DNA of 12,464 nt from the NCBI GenBank assembly GCA_030705665.1, contig JAUZQA010000055.1, positions 1-12,464 of the forward strand, in the 5' to 3' direction. Positions 5,973 to 12,391 of this stretch are shown here, piece after piece. How positions within the stretch are numbered: position 1 is the first letter of the stretch; the number at the start of each line of letters is the position of its first letter. Under the pieces are notes generated by a model. That model searched no databases and had not been told where the DNA came from. It worked only from the letters and a program-made list of their open reading frames with translations. This DNA comes from Bacillota bacterium. GTDB taxonomy: Bacteria; Bacillota; Bacilli; Bacillales_B; DSM-18226. Position numbers and translations under genes: made by a program.

Positions 5973-6770
5973 TTATTTTATATAATCATCCAATTTTACG
6001 AATTTGTATCCTCGTTTTTGAAGAATGGGGATTGCGACCTTAAGACCTTCAAAGGTTTCTCCCTTTGGTTGATTCATATGCATGATAACGATTGAACCTG
6101 GCTTTGAAGAAAGGAGTGCATTCTTTACCTGTTGGCGATTAAAAGTAGCTCCCGCATCTCCTAAGATGTCATAATTCAAGGGTTTTTGACCTACTTCATA
6201 CACAATCTTTACTGCTACATCATCAAAGTAGGCAGTCCCTGGACGGAAAAATTTCGGTGTTCGACCCGTCAGCTTGGCAATTTTCAGCTTATTCATGTAG
6301 ACTTCATCAACTACTTCGGCTGGGCTTGATGTACCCTTGATACCCCATGCCGATTTTCCATTGACCGATAAAGGTTTATGAAGATATCCATGATTTTCAA
6401 TTTCAAATTGTGGCATTTTCGATAAAGCCATGAAACGATTATGATTTTCATCTATCCATCTTGCATTTATAAACAAGGTAGCTGGAATATGTTTCCGTCT
6501 TAAATAGTTTATTAATTCAGCATCATAACCACTGCCTTTTGAACCCCCACAAGCATCAAAGGTTAAAGCAATGACTTTCTTATTTGTTGGTAATCTAAGT
6601 ATTACCCCTGGGATTTTTTCACCCCAAAGCTTTGGTTGTTGACCTGCGTACTTTTTTTGAATATAGGATTTCATTTTATTAAGATCGGTTTCAGCTCTTA
6701 CATTTGTAGCACTGATTGTATTTAACACAAAAAATATTAAAAGAGGAATCATTATTAGTTTTGATTTCAT
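5973..6770 (-). CDS. Divergent secreted polysaccharide deacetylase (TFDACGG type)
   Basis: NodB-fold protein of 265 aa with a signal peptide (residues 1-26, ending NVRA) and GAAAGGA at 6779-6785 as ribosome binding site. The usual motif TFDDGP is replaced by TFDACGG (70-76): the base Asp72 is kept, but the metal-ligand Asp is Ala73, followed by Cys74. H127-GYL-H131 keeps the two metal His residues, RPGTAYF (176-182) is motif 3, and M-H231-M-N-Q-P replaces LHD, keeping the catalytic His. The N-terminal part (about 28-60) is a short non-catalytic lead. It is therefore either an enzyme with altered metal binding or substrate, or a catalytically impaired homologue; a recognised subgroup with TFDACG exists in Gram-positive bacteria. 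It is transcribed against mntH and separated from it by about 250 bases. The fold is confident; the activity is not. Confidence 0.82.
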   Translation of the reverse strand: MKSKLIMIPLLIFFVLNTISATNVRAETDLNKMKSYIQKKYAGQQPKLWGEKIPGVILRLPTNKKVIALTFDACGGSKGSGYDAELINYLRRKHIPATLFINARWIDENHNRFMALSKMPQFEIENHGYLHKPLSVNGKSAWGIKGTSSPAEVVDEVYMNKLKIAKLTGRTPKFFRPGTAYFDDVAVKIVYEVGQKPLNYDILGDAGATFNRQQVKNALLSSKPGSIVIMHMNQPKGETFEGLKVAIPILQKRGYKFVKLDDYIK

Positions 6771-6844
6771 TACAAAATCATCCTTTCGATGTACTTCCCC
6801 TTTATTTTTCTTATTATTTTTTCTTAAAAAACATGAAAAAAATA

Positions 6845-6856
6845 TCCTTTAAAGGA
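6845..6856. repeat. Perfect 12-bp palindrome upstream of the divergent deacetylase
   Basis: TCCTTTAAAGGA is fully self-complementary and lies about 75 bases upstream of the minus-strand deacetylase start. It could be an operator, but I match it to no known regulator. Confidence 0.3.
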
Positions 6857-6935
6857 ATGTGCCCCCAACTGAAGGAGTCTGATTATGTTATAACTCTCAG
6901 AAAAAAATTTTTTAAAAAACTTCCAATTAAAAGTG

Positions 6936-6989
6936 AAAAAATAAAGCAGCTGATCTTAATTATTTAGAGATCAGCTGCTTTATTTTTTT
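6936..6989. terminator. Strong bidirectional terminator
   Basis: Perfect 21-bp arms (6936-6956 and 6968-6988), core GCAGCTGATCT/AGATCAGCTGC, 11-base loop, A run on the left and T run on the right. It ends the minus-strand His-rich gene, whose stop is about 14 bases away, and blocks read-through into the downstream deacetylase gene. Confidence 0.92.
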
Positions 6990-7002
6990 GTTTACTTTTA
7001 AC

Positions 7003-7260
7003 TTAATATTCTCTGTGTCCGGTATGTGTGGTATGTGTAGTATGTCCGGTGGTGCCTGTGTGATGGTGATGATGATGGGTGTGGTGGTGTGTATGATGAT
7101 GTGTATGATGCTGTGCGTGCTGGGCATGGTGTTGTTGAAGGTGATGAGGGGTACCTGCTTGATGTTGTCTATATGCTAGTTCATCCACCTCGGATGATTG
7201 GTTTGAATTTGGGTATAGCTGATAATTATACATTCCATAATATGGATTATAGAAATTCAT
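7003..7260 (-). CDS. Histidine- and tyrosine-rich small protein, possible spore coat or metal-binding protein
   Basis: An 85-aa product with an excellent ribosome binding site (AGGAGG on the minus strand, plus 7268-7273, seven bases before ATG) and a strong terminator. Residues 1-18 are rich in Tyr and Asn (MNFYNPYYGMYNYQLYPN). Residues 20-32 form a short acidic segment. From residue 33 to the end 24 residues are His, in runs such as HHTHHHTHHHTHHHHHH, then GHTTHTTHTGHREY. There is no signal peptide or TM segment. Tyr-rich and His-rich low-complexity small proteins are common in spore coats; His runs also bind Ni, Zn, Co, Cu or Mn. A SigK-like promoter and a GerE-like box lie upstream. I recognise no named family. 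The opposite-strand frame is a Met/Val/Cys-rich artefact of the CAT/CAC repeat. Confidence 0.8.
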   Translation of the reverse strand: MNFYNPYYGMYNYQLYPNSNQSSEVDELAYRQHQAGTPHHLQQHHAQHAQHHTHHHTHHHTHHHHHHTGTTGHTTHTTHTGHREY

Positions 7261-7619
7261 GTTTTATCCTCCTCTTAAGTTTTCTTTCCCTTACATAAAC
7301 TAAATTATGCTTTAAAGCTCTAAATGTATAGGGCACTTACCTATTTGGACAACTAGGATGTTTCGGATTTTCTAAAAGAATTTTTAATTGAACATTTAAA
7401 ATACGAATTATGACTAATAAACCGGTAATAAAAGGGAGAATAGTTGGCTTATAATTCGTCTAAAATATGCTTTTTAGTAACTGCTACAAGATTAACGGGG
7501 GGGGAACAGTTGTAATTGTCATAAAGGATAAACCACAAATAAAGTCGCATTGTTAATTATAATTGTTTCTATTATTATGTTATAATTAGTATCAAACTTA
7601 AAAGAAAGAGGATTTAAAA
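7261..7619. other. Divergent intergenic region between the His-rich gene and the membrane-protein gene
   Basis: Besides the minus-strand promoter it holds a perfect 9-bp inverted repeat with arms 39 bases apart (ACGAATTAT 7403-7411, ATAATTCGT 7451-7459), a run of eight G (7497-7504), and a plausible SigA promoter for the rightward gene: TTGTTA (7550-7555), 17 bases, TATTAT (7573-7578). Confidence 0.5.
7301..7346 (-). promoter_or_regulatory. Candidate SigK promoter with GerE-like box
   Basis: On the minus strand, AC (7327-7326), 16 bases, then CATAATTTA (7309-7301) fits AC-N16/17-CATANNNTA. Just upstream, AAATAGGTAAGT (7346-7335) matches the GerE consensus RWWTRGGYNNYY at 11 of 12 positions. 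The distance to the His-rich gene start is about 40 bases, which suits a short leader. Confidence 0.45.
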
Positions 7620-8069
7620 ATGAAAACTAAAATTATTCCACTTTTAGTTTCCCTCATAATGGTAATTACTCCTTTAACAGCATATGCAAAGGGATTTAGC
7701 GGAGGGAGCTCTGTAGGCCATTCAAGCTATCAATCTCATACAAATTCAAATACTTATCATTCAAGTGGGTCCTTGAGTGGTCAAACAAGCGGAAATACCT
7801 ATCACTCAGGTTATAAATCAGCTTCCTCAAGTGTAACAAATCAAACAAGACAGAATTCTGGCACAGCAGTAAAATCACCAAGTAAGACTCGCGGATTCTT
7901 ATCACATGCTGCTGCATTTGGTGCGGGCGCATTGCTTGGAAGCATGTTTCACCCATTTGGGGGAGGGCATGGCCATGCCGGATTTTCTTTAACTGGATTT
8001 CTATTTGATATTGTTGTTATTGGACTTATCATGTGGGTTGTCCGTAAACTTTTCTTTAGAAGGGCATAA
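7620..8069 (+). CDS. Ser/Gly/His-rich exported membrane protein
   Basis: A 149-aa product with a signal peptide (residues 1-23, ending TAYA) and AGAGG at 7607-7611 as ribosome binding site. Residues 24-90 are a low-complexity Ser/Thr/Gly/Asn/His linker with a near repeat (SNTYHSSG and GNTYHSG). Residues 91-120 are Gly/Ala-rich (AAAFGAGALLGSMFHPFGGG), then GHGHAGF. A C-terminal TM helix (about 124-142) ends in RKLFFRRA, a cytoplasmic anchor. The layout resembles the N-terminal part of bacterial Tim44-like proteins without the Tim44 domain, but I can assign no function. It is followed after 25 bases by a DUF2653 gene, so the two probably form one operon. Confidence 0.8.
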   Translation: MKTKIIPLLVSLIMVITPLTAYAKGFSGGSSVGHSSYQSHTNSNTYHSSGSLSGQTSGNTYHSGYKSASSSVTNQTRQNSGTAVKSPSKTRGFLSHAAAFGAGALLGSMFHPFGGGHGHAGFSLTGFLFDIVVIGLIMWVVRKLFFRRA

Positions 8070-8094
8070 GACCATTATTAAAGGAGATTAGAAT

Positions 8095-8397
8095 ATGAAA
8101 TTGCTTCTTAACGAACAGGATGTAGTTGATGCTTGCTGTGTATATGCGGCACAACGAATTAACGGTAATCCTGAGGATGTAGATGTAGACCTTCAATTTA
8201 ATCCAACGAATGGATTTGCAGCTAATGCCAGAGATATGAGAAGAGGATTTCAAACTATCTATTTATCAGAGCTGAATATTATTGATGGGGTAGCTATGTA
8301 CCTTACAGATTACCATAATTTTATTCCGGAAAAATTAAAAATTAATCTGCAGTTTAACAAAGAAACTGGTATTGAGGCAGTAGTTGTTAGTATATGA
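8095..8397 (+). CDS. DUF2653 family protein (YxcD-like)
   Basis: A 100-aa soluble protein with AAGGAG (8081-8086) eight bases before ATG. The sequence MKLLLNEQDVVDACCVYAAQ, then NPEDVDVDLQFNPTNGFAA, then LSELNIIDGVAMYLTDYHNF is the pattern of DUF2653, represented by B. subtilis YxcD: N-terminal helix with EQDVxDA, an alternating strand region, and a conserved DGxAxxLxDYHNF helix. The function of the family is not known. It follows the membrane-protein gene by 25 bases, so co-transcription is likely. No terminator with a T run follows closely; the nearest strong one is the second gerE-type terminator at 8671, about 270 bases on. Confidence 0.85.
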   Translation: MKLLLNEQDVVDACCVYAAQRINGNPEDVDVDLQFNPTNGFAANARDMRRGFQTIYLSELNIIDGVAMYLTDYHNFIPEKLKINLQFNKETGIEAVVVSI

Positions 8398-8667
8398 AAC
8401 CTAATTTTATTTTAATCTTTACATTTAACCCTAAATCCGCTGATGTAAAGGTATGGTTCCACCGTTGTAGTATAAGAAGTGAAGTGTGACTGGTTTGCCT
8501 TCGGTTAAGATAATATCCACATTTATAAAAAAGGTGTACCATTTTTCAGTGGAAAATATTTTAATGCAAGACCCAAAATTGGAGTAATTTAAAGAGATTA
8601 TCTAAATTTATCTTATAAGTTCTATATTTTTGATTGATTTATTTTTGTTTGCAATAGCATTTTGCAG
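8398..8667. other. Intergenic region with a minus-strand coding remnant
   Basis: No intact gene is seen. It contains a perfect 8-bp inverted repeat (CTTTACAT 8417-8424, ATGTAAAG 8443-8450) without a T run, and a minus-strand open frame described separately. Confidence 0.5.
8431..8601 (-). pseudogene. Possible C-terminal gene remnant
   Basis: A 56-codon minus-strand frame without a start codon lies between an in-frame TAG (8602-8604) and TAG at 8431-8433. Its second half reads INVDIILTEGKPVTLHFLYY then NGGTIPLHQRI, which has the amino-acid balance of a folded protein and not of random AT-rich DNA. I do not recognise the parent family. It is listed as a probable broken gene end within the insert. 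Confidence 0.4.
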
Positions 8668-8702
8668 TAGACCGGCATCCGTAATGGAGGCCGGTTTTAT
8701 AT
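8668..8702 (+). terminator. Second copy of the gerE-type terminator
   Basis: ACCGGC (8671-8676) pairs with GCCGGT (8690-8695), again with TCC/GGA inside past an A-G mismatch, loop GTAAT, then TTTT. TAGACCGGCATCC before the loop and GGAGGCCGGTTTTATAT after it are identical to 221-233 and 238-254. Confidence 0.9.
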
Positions 8703-8860
8703 TTTACCGTAAATCGCGTATCAGGGCTGGCACTTTGCTTTTTTTCTTGAAATTTAATACAAAAAAGTAGAAAATAAAAAGAAATTAAAAGGTTTCTCCA
8801 TAATGTAGTAAAGAAAAGAATGATTTGGAAGCCTGTTTAATGATAGGAGTTGGATGAATC

Positions 8861-9307
8861 ATGAAACCCGATCGAGATTGCGGGGATTTCGTAGCAAATG
8901 TTGAAAAAGAATTGCGTTATATTGCAGGGATCATCAGGCAAAAGGGCAGGGAACTTCTAAGTGATTATACAATAACACCGCCACAGTTTATTGCGTTGCA
9001 ATGGTTATTCGAAGATGGAGATATGACCATTGGAGATCTATCAGCCAAAATGTTTTTAGCCTGCAGTACAACTACCGATCTTATTGACCGAATGGAAAAG
9101 AATAATCTGGTCGAACGAATTAAAGATACCAATGACCGACGTGTGGTAAGAATTCACTTGTTAGATGAAGGAAAAAGAATCATAGATGAAGTCATCAAGA
9201 AACGCCAGCAATATTTGCAGGAAGTATTAACGAACTTTTCATCTGAAGAAATACAAATCTTGCAAGATCATTTAAAAAAGCTGCACCATGAAATGCGTAA
9301 AGAATGA
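8861..9307 (+). CDS. ysmB: MarR family transcriptional regulator (YsmB)
   Basis: A 148-aa winged helix-turn-helix protein that should bind DNA as a dimer. Residues 15-50 form the dimerisation helix and helix 2 ([29 protein letters not shown]). Residues 56-82 are the HTH ([31 protein letters not shown]). The wing carries the MarR signature D-T-N-D92-R-R-VV-R, and the C-terminus is a long dimer helix. AGGAG (8844-8848) precedes ATG 8861 by 12 bases. The position before racE and gerM matches ysmB of B. subtilis; its ligand and targets are not established from sequence. The stop is 10 bases from the racemase start, so the two are co-transcribed. Confidence 0.88.
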   Translation: MKPDRDCGDFVANVEKELRYIAGIIRQKGRELLSDYTITPPQFIALQWLFEDGDMTIGDLSAKMFLACSTTTDLIDRMEKNNLVERIKDTNDRRVVRIHLLDEGKRIIDEVIKKRQQYLQEVLTNFSSEEIQILQDHLKKLHHEMRKE

Positions 9308-9317
9308 GGGGAGAAGT

Positions 9318-10112
9318 TTGATACAACCGATAGGTGTTATTGATTCTGGAGTTGGCGGATTGACGGTAGCGAAAGAAATTATGAGACAGCTGCCTAATGA
9401 GCCAATTATTTATTTAGGGGACACTGCTAGATGCCCCTATGGTCCAAGATCACGAAGAGAAGTAAAAAGGTTCACGTGGGAAATGACCTCTTTTTTATTA
9501 GAAAAAAAAATCAAAATGCTTGTAATTGCATGTAATACGGCGACAGCGGCGGCACTGGATGAAATCCAAACCGAATTGTCGATTCCGGTATTAGGGGTCA
9601 TTAACCCTGGTGCCCGTGCGGCCATAAAAAATACAAAGAATTATCGCGTTGCCATTATCGGGACGGAAGGTACGGTGAAAAGCGGAGCATATGAAAGAGC
9701 ATTAAAGTCGTTAAACAGCAGACTTTATGTTACGGCTCTGGCCTGCCCAAAATTTGTACCGCTAGTAGAAAGTGGAGAATACTCAGGTCTGGTTGCTAAT
9801 AAAATAGTGGAAGAATCGTTAAAGCCTTTGCAAGATCAAAATTTAGATACATTAATTTTAGGCTGTACCCATTATCCATTACTTGGACAAACCATTAAAA
9901 CCTTCATGGGTAATGAGGTAGATGTGATAAGCTCGGGTGATGAAACCGCGAGAGAAATTAGCGCGATTCTTCAATATAAGAATATGCTAAATACATCTGG
10001 AGACGAACCGATCCACCAGTTTTTTACCACGGGTTCTACTGCTATTTTTTCAAAAATAGCTTCTGAATGGCTCGGGAGTAAGATAGAGAATGTCAAAAGA
10101 ATAAAACTATAA
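9318..10112 (+). CDS. racE: Glutamate racemase (RacE/MurI)
   Basis: A cytoplasmic, cofactor-independent racemase that makes D-glutamate from L-glutamate for peptidoglycan and, where present, poly-gamma-glutamate. Landmarks are [14 protein letters not shown] (catalytic-site Asp9), [10 protein letters not shown] (35-44), the two catalytic cysteines C72 in ACNTATA and C183 in GCTHYPLL, and [11 protein letters not shown] chose TTG 9318 because GGGGAG (9308-9313) is five bases before it and the product then begins [10 protein letters not shown] like B. subtilis RacE ([10 protein letters not shown]). The longer frame from ATG 9288 would overlap the end of the MarR gene and place this ribosome binding site inside the coding region. 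The product is 264 aa, close to the usual 265-272. It ends at a strong terminator. B. subtilis has two racemases, RacE and YrpC; the gene order identifies this one as RacE. Confidence 0.95.
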   Translation: MIQPIGVIDSGVGGLTVAKEIMRQLPNEPIIYLGDTARCPYGPRSRREVKRFTWEMTSFLLEKKIKMLVIACNTATAAALDEIQTELSIPVLGVINPGARAAIKNTKNYRVAIIGTEGTVKSGAYERALKSLNSRLYVTALACPKFVPLVESGEYSGLVANKIVEESLKPLQDQNLDTLILGCTHYPLLGQTIKTFMGNEVDVISSGDETAREISAILQYKNMLNTSGDEPIHQFFTTGSTAIFSKIASEWLGSKIENVKRIKL

Positions 10113-10117
10113 TCAAC

Positions 10118-10172
10118 AATAAGTCAGACTTTCGCAGGATTAAATTGGGGAGGTCTGACTTATTCTTTTTTT
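10118..10172 (+). terminator. racE terminator
   Basis: Perfect 12-bp arms AATAAGTCAGAC (10118-10129) and GTCTGACTTATT (10153-10164), then CTTTTTTT. It begins six bases after the racE stop. Confidence 0.92.
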
Positions 10173-10245
10173 GCTAATAGGAAAATATAATTTTTACCAA
10201 AATTTATACTTTCCTATGTCGCATAAGTGCAACTACGCCTCTGTC

Positions 10246-10283
10246 TTCGCCCTAAGGGGCTCTCCAATCGGCGAGTTTTCTTT
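10246..10283 (+). terminator. Hairpin with T-rich tail, possible dispersed intergenic element
   Basis: TCGCC (10247-10251) pairs with GGCGA (10270-10274), enclosing GCCC-TAAG-GGGC, followed by GTTTTCTTT. The GC-rich stretch from about 10218 (GTCGCATAAGTGCAACTACG) stands out from the AT-rich surroundings. It is between a terminator and gerM, so its role is unclear; only one copy is visible here. Confidence 0.45.
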
Positions 10284-10353
10284 ATCGAAAATGTTCTAAT
10301 TTTCCTCCGGGCTCGTATATATGATAGTACAAACTGTCTTGGGAGGAATTAAT

Positions 10354-11424
10354 ATGTCCAGAAATAAAACAACTACCATTGTTTCAACGGTATTTGCATC
10401 ATCACTTCTTTTATCTGGATGCGGGTTGTTTGGAACTGAAGTGCAAAAAAAAATAGATCCGCCAAAAGATGTAACGATCGTAAAAGATAACAGTACAGCT
10501 GTGACAACGAACAAGAAAGTCACAAATACTGCGAAGACAAAAAATAAAGCAGGCGAAACAGTAAAAACCGAGCTTTATTTAATTGATAAAAACGGCTATG
10601 TGGTCCCGCAAACACTTTCTCTTCCTAAAACCTCCTCAGTAGCAAAGCAAGCATTGGATTACCTGGTGGCAGATGGTCCTGTTTCTGATCTCCTTCCAAA
10701 AGGATTTCGCCCAGTGCTGCCTGCGGGTACGGATATTACGCTCAGTATCCAAAATGGTGTAGCCAATGTTGATTTTTCAAAGGAATTCAAAAATTATCAA
10801 GCGGCAGATGAAGCAAAAATACTGCAATCCATTGCTTGGACGCTGACGCAATTTAATACAATAAAAGATGTTAAACTTTCTATGGGAGGACAGCCTCTAA
10901 CCAAAATGCCTGTGGGGGGTACGCCAATAAGCGACAATCTTTCAAGAGCGGACGGAATCAATATTGATACAACAGATGTTCTTGATGTAACAAATACAAG
11001 ACCACTGACGGTATATTATATTGGCGGAGATGAAGGTTCTTATTACTATGTTCCTGTTACACGGCGAGTTAGTAATACAGTTAAAGATAATATCGCAGCG
11101 GTTGTCGATGAGCTTGTAAAAGGGCCAAGCCCATCATCCAATCTAGTAACAGATTTTGTCTCTGGAGTAAAGCTTATGGAGGCACCGAAAGTGGATAACG
11201 GCAAAGTTACTTTAAATTTTAATAACTCTATTTACGGAAGCTTTAAGGAAAAAGTAGTTTCTCAGCATTTATTAGATGCGCTTGTATTATCCGTAACGGA
11301 GCAACAAGGAATTAAAGAAGTGGCAGTAGAAGTAAAAGGAAAACCAGAGCTTGTGAAAGAGGATGGAAAAAAACTAATGGCACCAGTGACTAGACCTGAA
11401 AAAGTAAATACGGGAAGTTTTTAA
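10354..11424 (+). CDS. gerM: GerM, sporulation/germination lipoprotein
   Basis: A 356-aa lipoprotein needed for spore formation and germination in B. subtilis, where it has a role in engulfment and membrane-associated complexes. The signal peptide ends in the lipobox LLSGC with Cys23 as the lipidated residue. A Lys/Thr-rich linker (about 28-70) leads to two GerM domains: about 72-190 (TELYLIDKNGYVVPQTLSL ... NVDFSKEF) and about 220-345 (LTVYYIGGDEGSYYYVPVTR ... VTLNFNNSIYG). GerM domains share the ring-building-motif fold. GGGAGG (10341-10346) supports ATG 10354; the in-frame ATG at 10321 lacks a ribosome binding site and would put a non-signal peptide in front. The length fits the 366-aa B. 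subtilis protein. Confidence 0.95.
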   Translation: MSRNKTTTIVSTVFASSLLLSGCGLFGTEVQKKIDPPKDVTIVKDNSTAVTTNKKVTNTAKTKNKAGETVKTELYLIDKNGYVVPQTLSLPKTSSVAKQALDYLVADGPVSDLLPKGFRPVLPAGTDITLSIQNGVANVDFSKEFKNYQAADEAKILQSIAWTLTQFNTIKDVKLSMGGQPLTKMPVGGTPISDNLSRADGINIDTTDVLDVTNTRPLTVYYIGGDEGSYYYVPVTRRVSNTVKDNIAAVVDELVKGPSPSSNLVTDFVSGVKLMEAPKVDNGKVTLNFNNSIYGSFKEKVVSQHLLDALVLSVTEQQGIKEVAVEVKGKPELVKEDGKKLMAPVTRPEKVNTGSF

Positions 11425-11462
11425 TTATCGTTTTTTGTTATACTATATAATGGTAAATGAAG

Positions 11463-11498
11463 GAGGTAGGCAAACCTTGCCGCCTCTTCTTTATTTAA
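11463..11498 (+). terminator. Probable gerM terminator
   Basis: GAGG (11463-11466) pairs with CCTC (11483-11486), and GGCAA (11469-11473) with TTGCC (11477-11481), with a small bulge and a three-base loop, followed by TTCTTTATTT. A TATAAT at 11446-11451 lies upstream, so it could also be a leader hairpin of rph. Confidence 0.65.
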
Positions 11499-11502
11499 TA
11501 AT

Positions 11503-11580
11503 AGCTGTGTTAAAGGACATTTATGATTGTTAACCACTGTTGATTGGAGCGGAAATCAACAGGCCAAATTTAACACAGCT
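11503..11580 (+). repeat. Nested inverted repeats in the rph leader
   Basis: Outer perfect arms AGCTGTGTTAAA (11503-11514) and TTTAACACAGCT (11569-11580) enclose an inner perfect hairpin CTGTTGATT (11537-11545) / AATCAACAG (11554-11562) with loop GGAGCGGA. A further TGGGT/ACCCA hairpin follows before the ribosome binding site. This could be a structured 5' leader. There is no T run, so it is not a terminator. Confidence 0.7.
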
Positions 11581-11622
11581 TAATCAAATCGTGGGTTTTT
11601 GACCCAGTGGGGAGGAAATATT

Positions 11623-12378
11623 GTGCGTGTTGATGGCAGAGAACCAGTTCAATTAAGGCCTATACATATTGAAACAAATTATTTAAAACATCCAGAGGGC
11701 TCTGTACTTATATCGGTTGGAGATACGAAGGTAATCTGTGCAGCGAGCATTGAAGATCGAGTTCCCCCGTTTATGAGAGGCGAAGGAAAAGGCTGGATTA
11801 CAGCAGAATATTCCATGCTGCCCCGTGCTACAGAACAAAGAAATATTAGGGAATCATCCAAGGGTAAGGTTACAGGCAGAACAATGGAAATACAGCGCCT
11901 AATCGGCAGGGCGCTTCGGGCAGTCGTTGATTTAAGTGCGATCGGAGAAAGAACAGTTTGGATTGATTGTGATGTGATCCAAGCCGATGGAGGCACACGG
12001 ACTGCATCGATTACCGGTGCTTTTGTCGCAATGGCATTTGCTTTAAACAACCTAACAGCGAAAAAATCCTTAACAAAGTTTCCAATCATCGATTTTCTTG
12101 CGGCAACAAGTGTTGGAATCTTAAAAAATAATCAAGTTGTCCTTGATCTTAACTATTCGGAGGACTCGAGTGCACAGGTTGACATGAATATAGTGATGAC
12201 AGGAAATGGAGAATTTGTTGAACTGCAAGGAACAGGTGAAGAATCGACATTTTCTCAAACACAGCTTTTAGAGTTACTGGGTGTGGCTCAGGAAGGATTG
12301 ATGGAGCTGTTTGAGTACCAAAAGAAAGCATTAGGGGAAGAAATTACGAAAAAGATCGAAGCCAGACAGAAAAAATAA
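11623..12378 (+). CDS. rph: RNase PH
   Basis: Phosphorolytic 3'-5' exoribonuclease that trims tRNA precursors; it acts as a hexamer in the cytoplasm. Landmarks are the N-terminal (M)RVDGRE-x-[45 protein letters not shown] with phosphate-binding Arg86, [18 protein letters not shown] with Arg126, and [15 protein letters not shown]. The residue numbers agree with those described for B. subtilis RNase PH only if GTG 11623 is the start, and GGGGAGG (11609-11615) is seven bases before it. An in-frame TTG at 11599 would add eight residues and swallow the ribosome binding site. The product is 251 aa, compared with 245 in B. subtilis. The ysnA start follows after 13 bases, so the two are co-transcribed. 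Confidence 0.97.
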   Translation: MRVDGREPVQLRPIHIETNYLKHPEGSVLISVGDTKVICAASIEDRVPPFMRGEGKGWITAEYSMLPRATEQRNIRESSKGKVTGRTMEIQRLIGRALRAVVDLSAIGERTVWIDCDVIQADGGTRTASITGAFVAMAFALNNLTAKKSLTKFPIIDFLAATSVGILKNNQVVLDLNYSEDSSAQVDMNIVMTGNGEFVELQGTGEESTFSQTQLLELLGVAQEGLMELFEYQKKALGEEITKKIEARQKK

Positions 12379-12391
12379 GGGAGAGTTTGTG

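Noticed and set aside
6716..6967. Plus-strand ORF of 83 aa
   Set aside because: It begins inside the deacetylase gene of the other strand, runs through A-rich DNA and ends inside the bidirectional terminator; no ribosome binding site at a sensible start.
7030..7160. Short tandem repeats as a possible CRISPR or satellite
   Set aside because: The repetition is explained by CAT/CAC codons of the His-rich protein; there are no regular repeat-spacer units.
6988..7179. Plus-strand Met/Val/Cys-rich ORF
   Set aside because: It is the reverse-strand reading of the His codon repeats; the minus frame has the good ribosome binding site and terminator.
221..8702. A transposon or integrative element with its own mobility genes
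   Set aside because: No integrase, transposase, tRNA attachment site or terminal inverted repeats are visible; only the terminator repeat supports insertion.
9288..9317. Upstream ATG start for the racemase
   Set aside because: It overlaps the MarR gene and lacks a ribosome binding site; TTG 9318 aligns with the known RacE N-terminus.
11599..11622. TTG start adding eight residues to RNase PH
   Set aside because: It would put the GGGGAGG ribosome binding site inside the coding region; with GTG 11623 the conserved Arg86 and Arg126 fall at the expected numbers.
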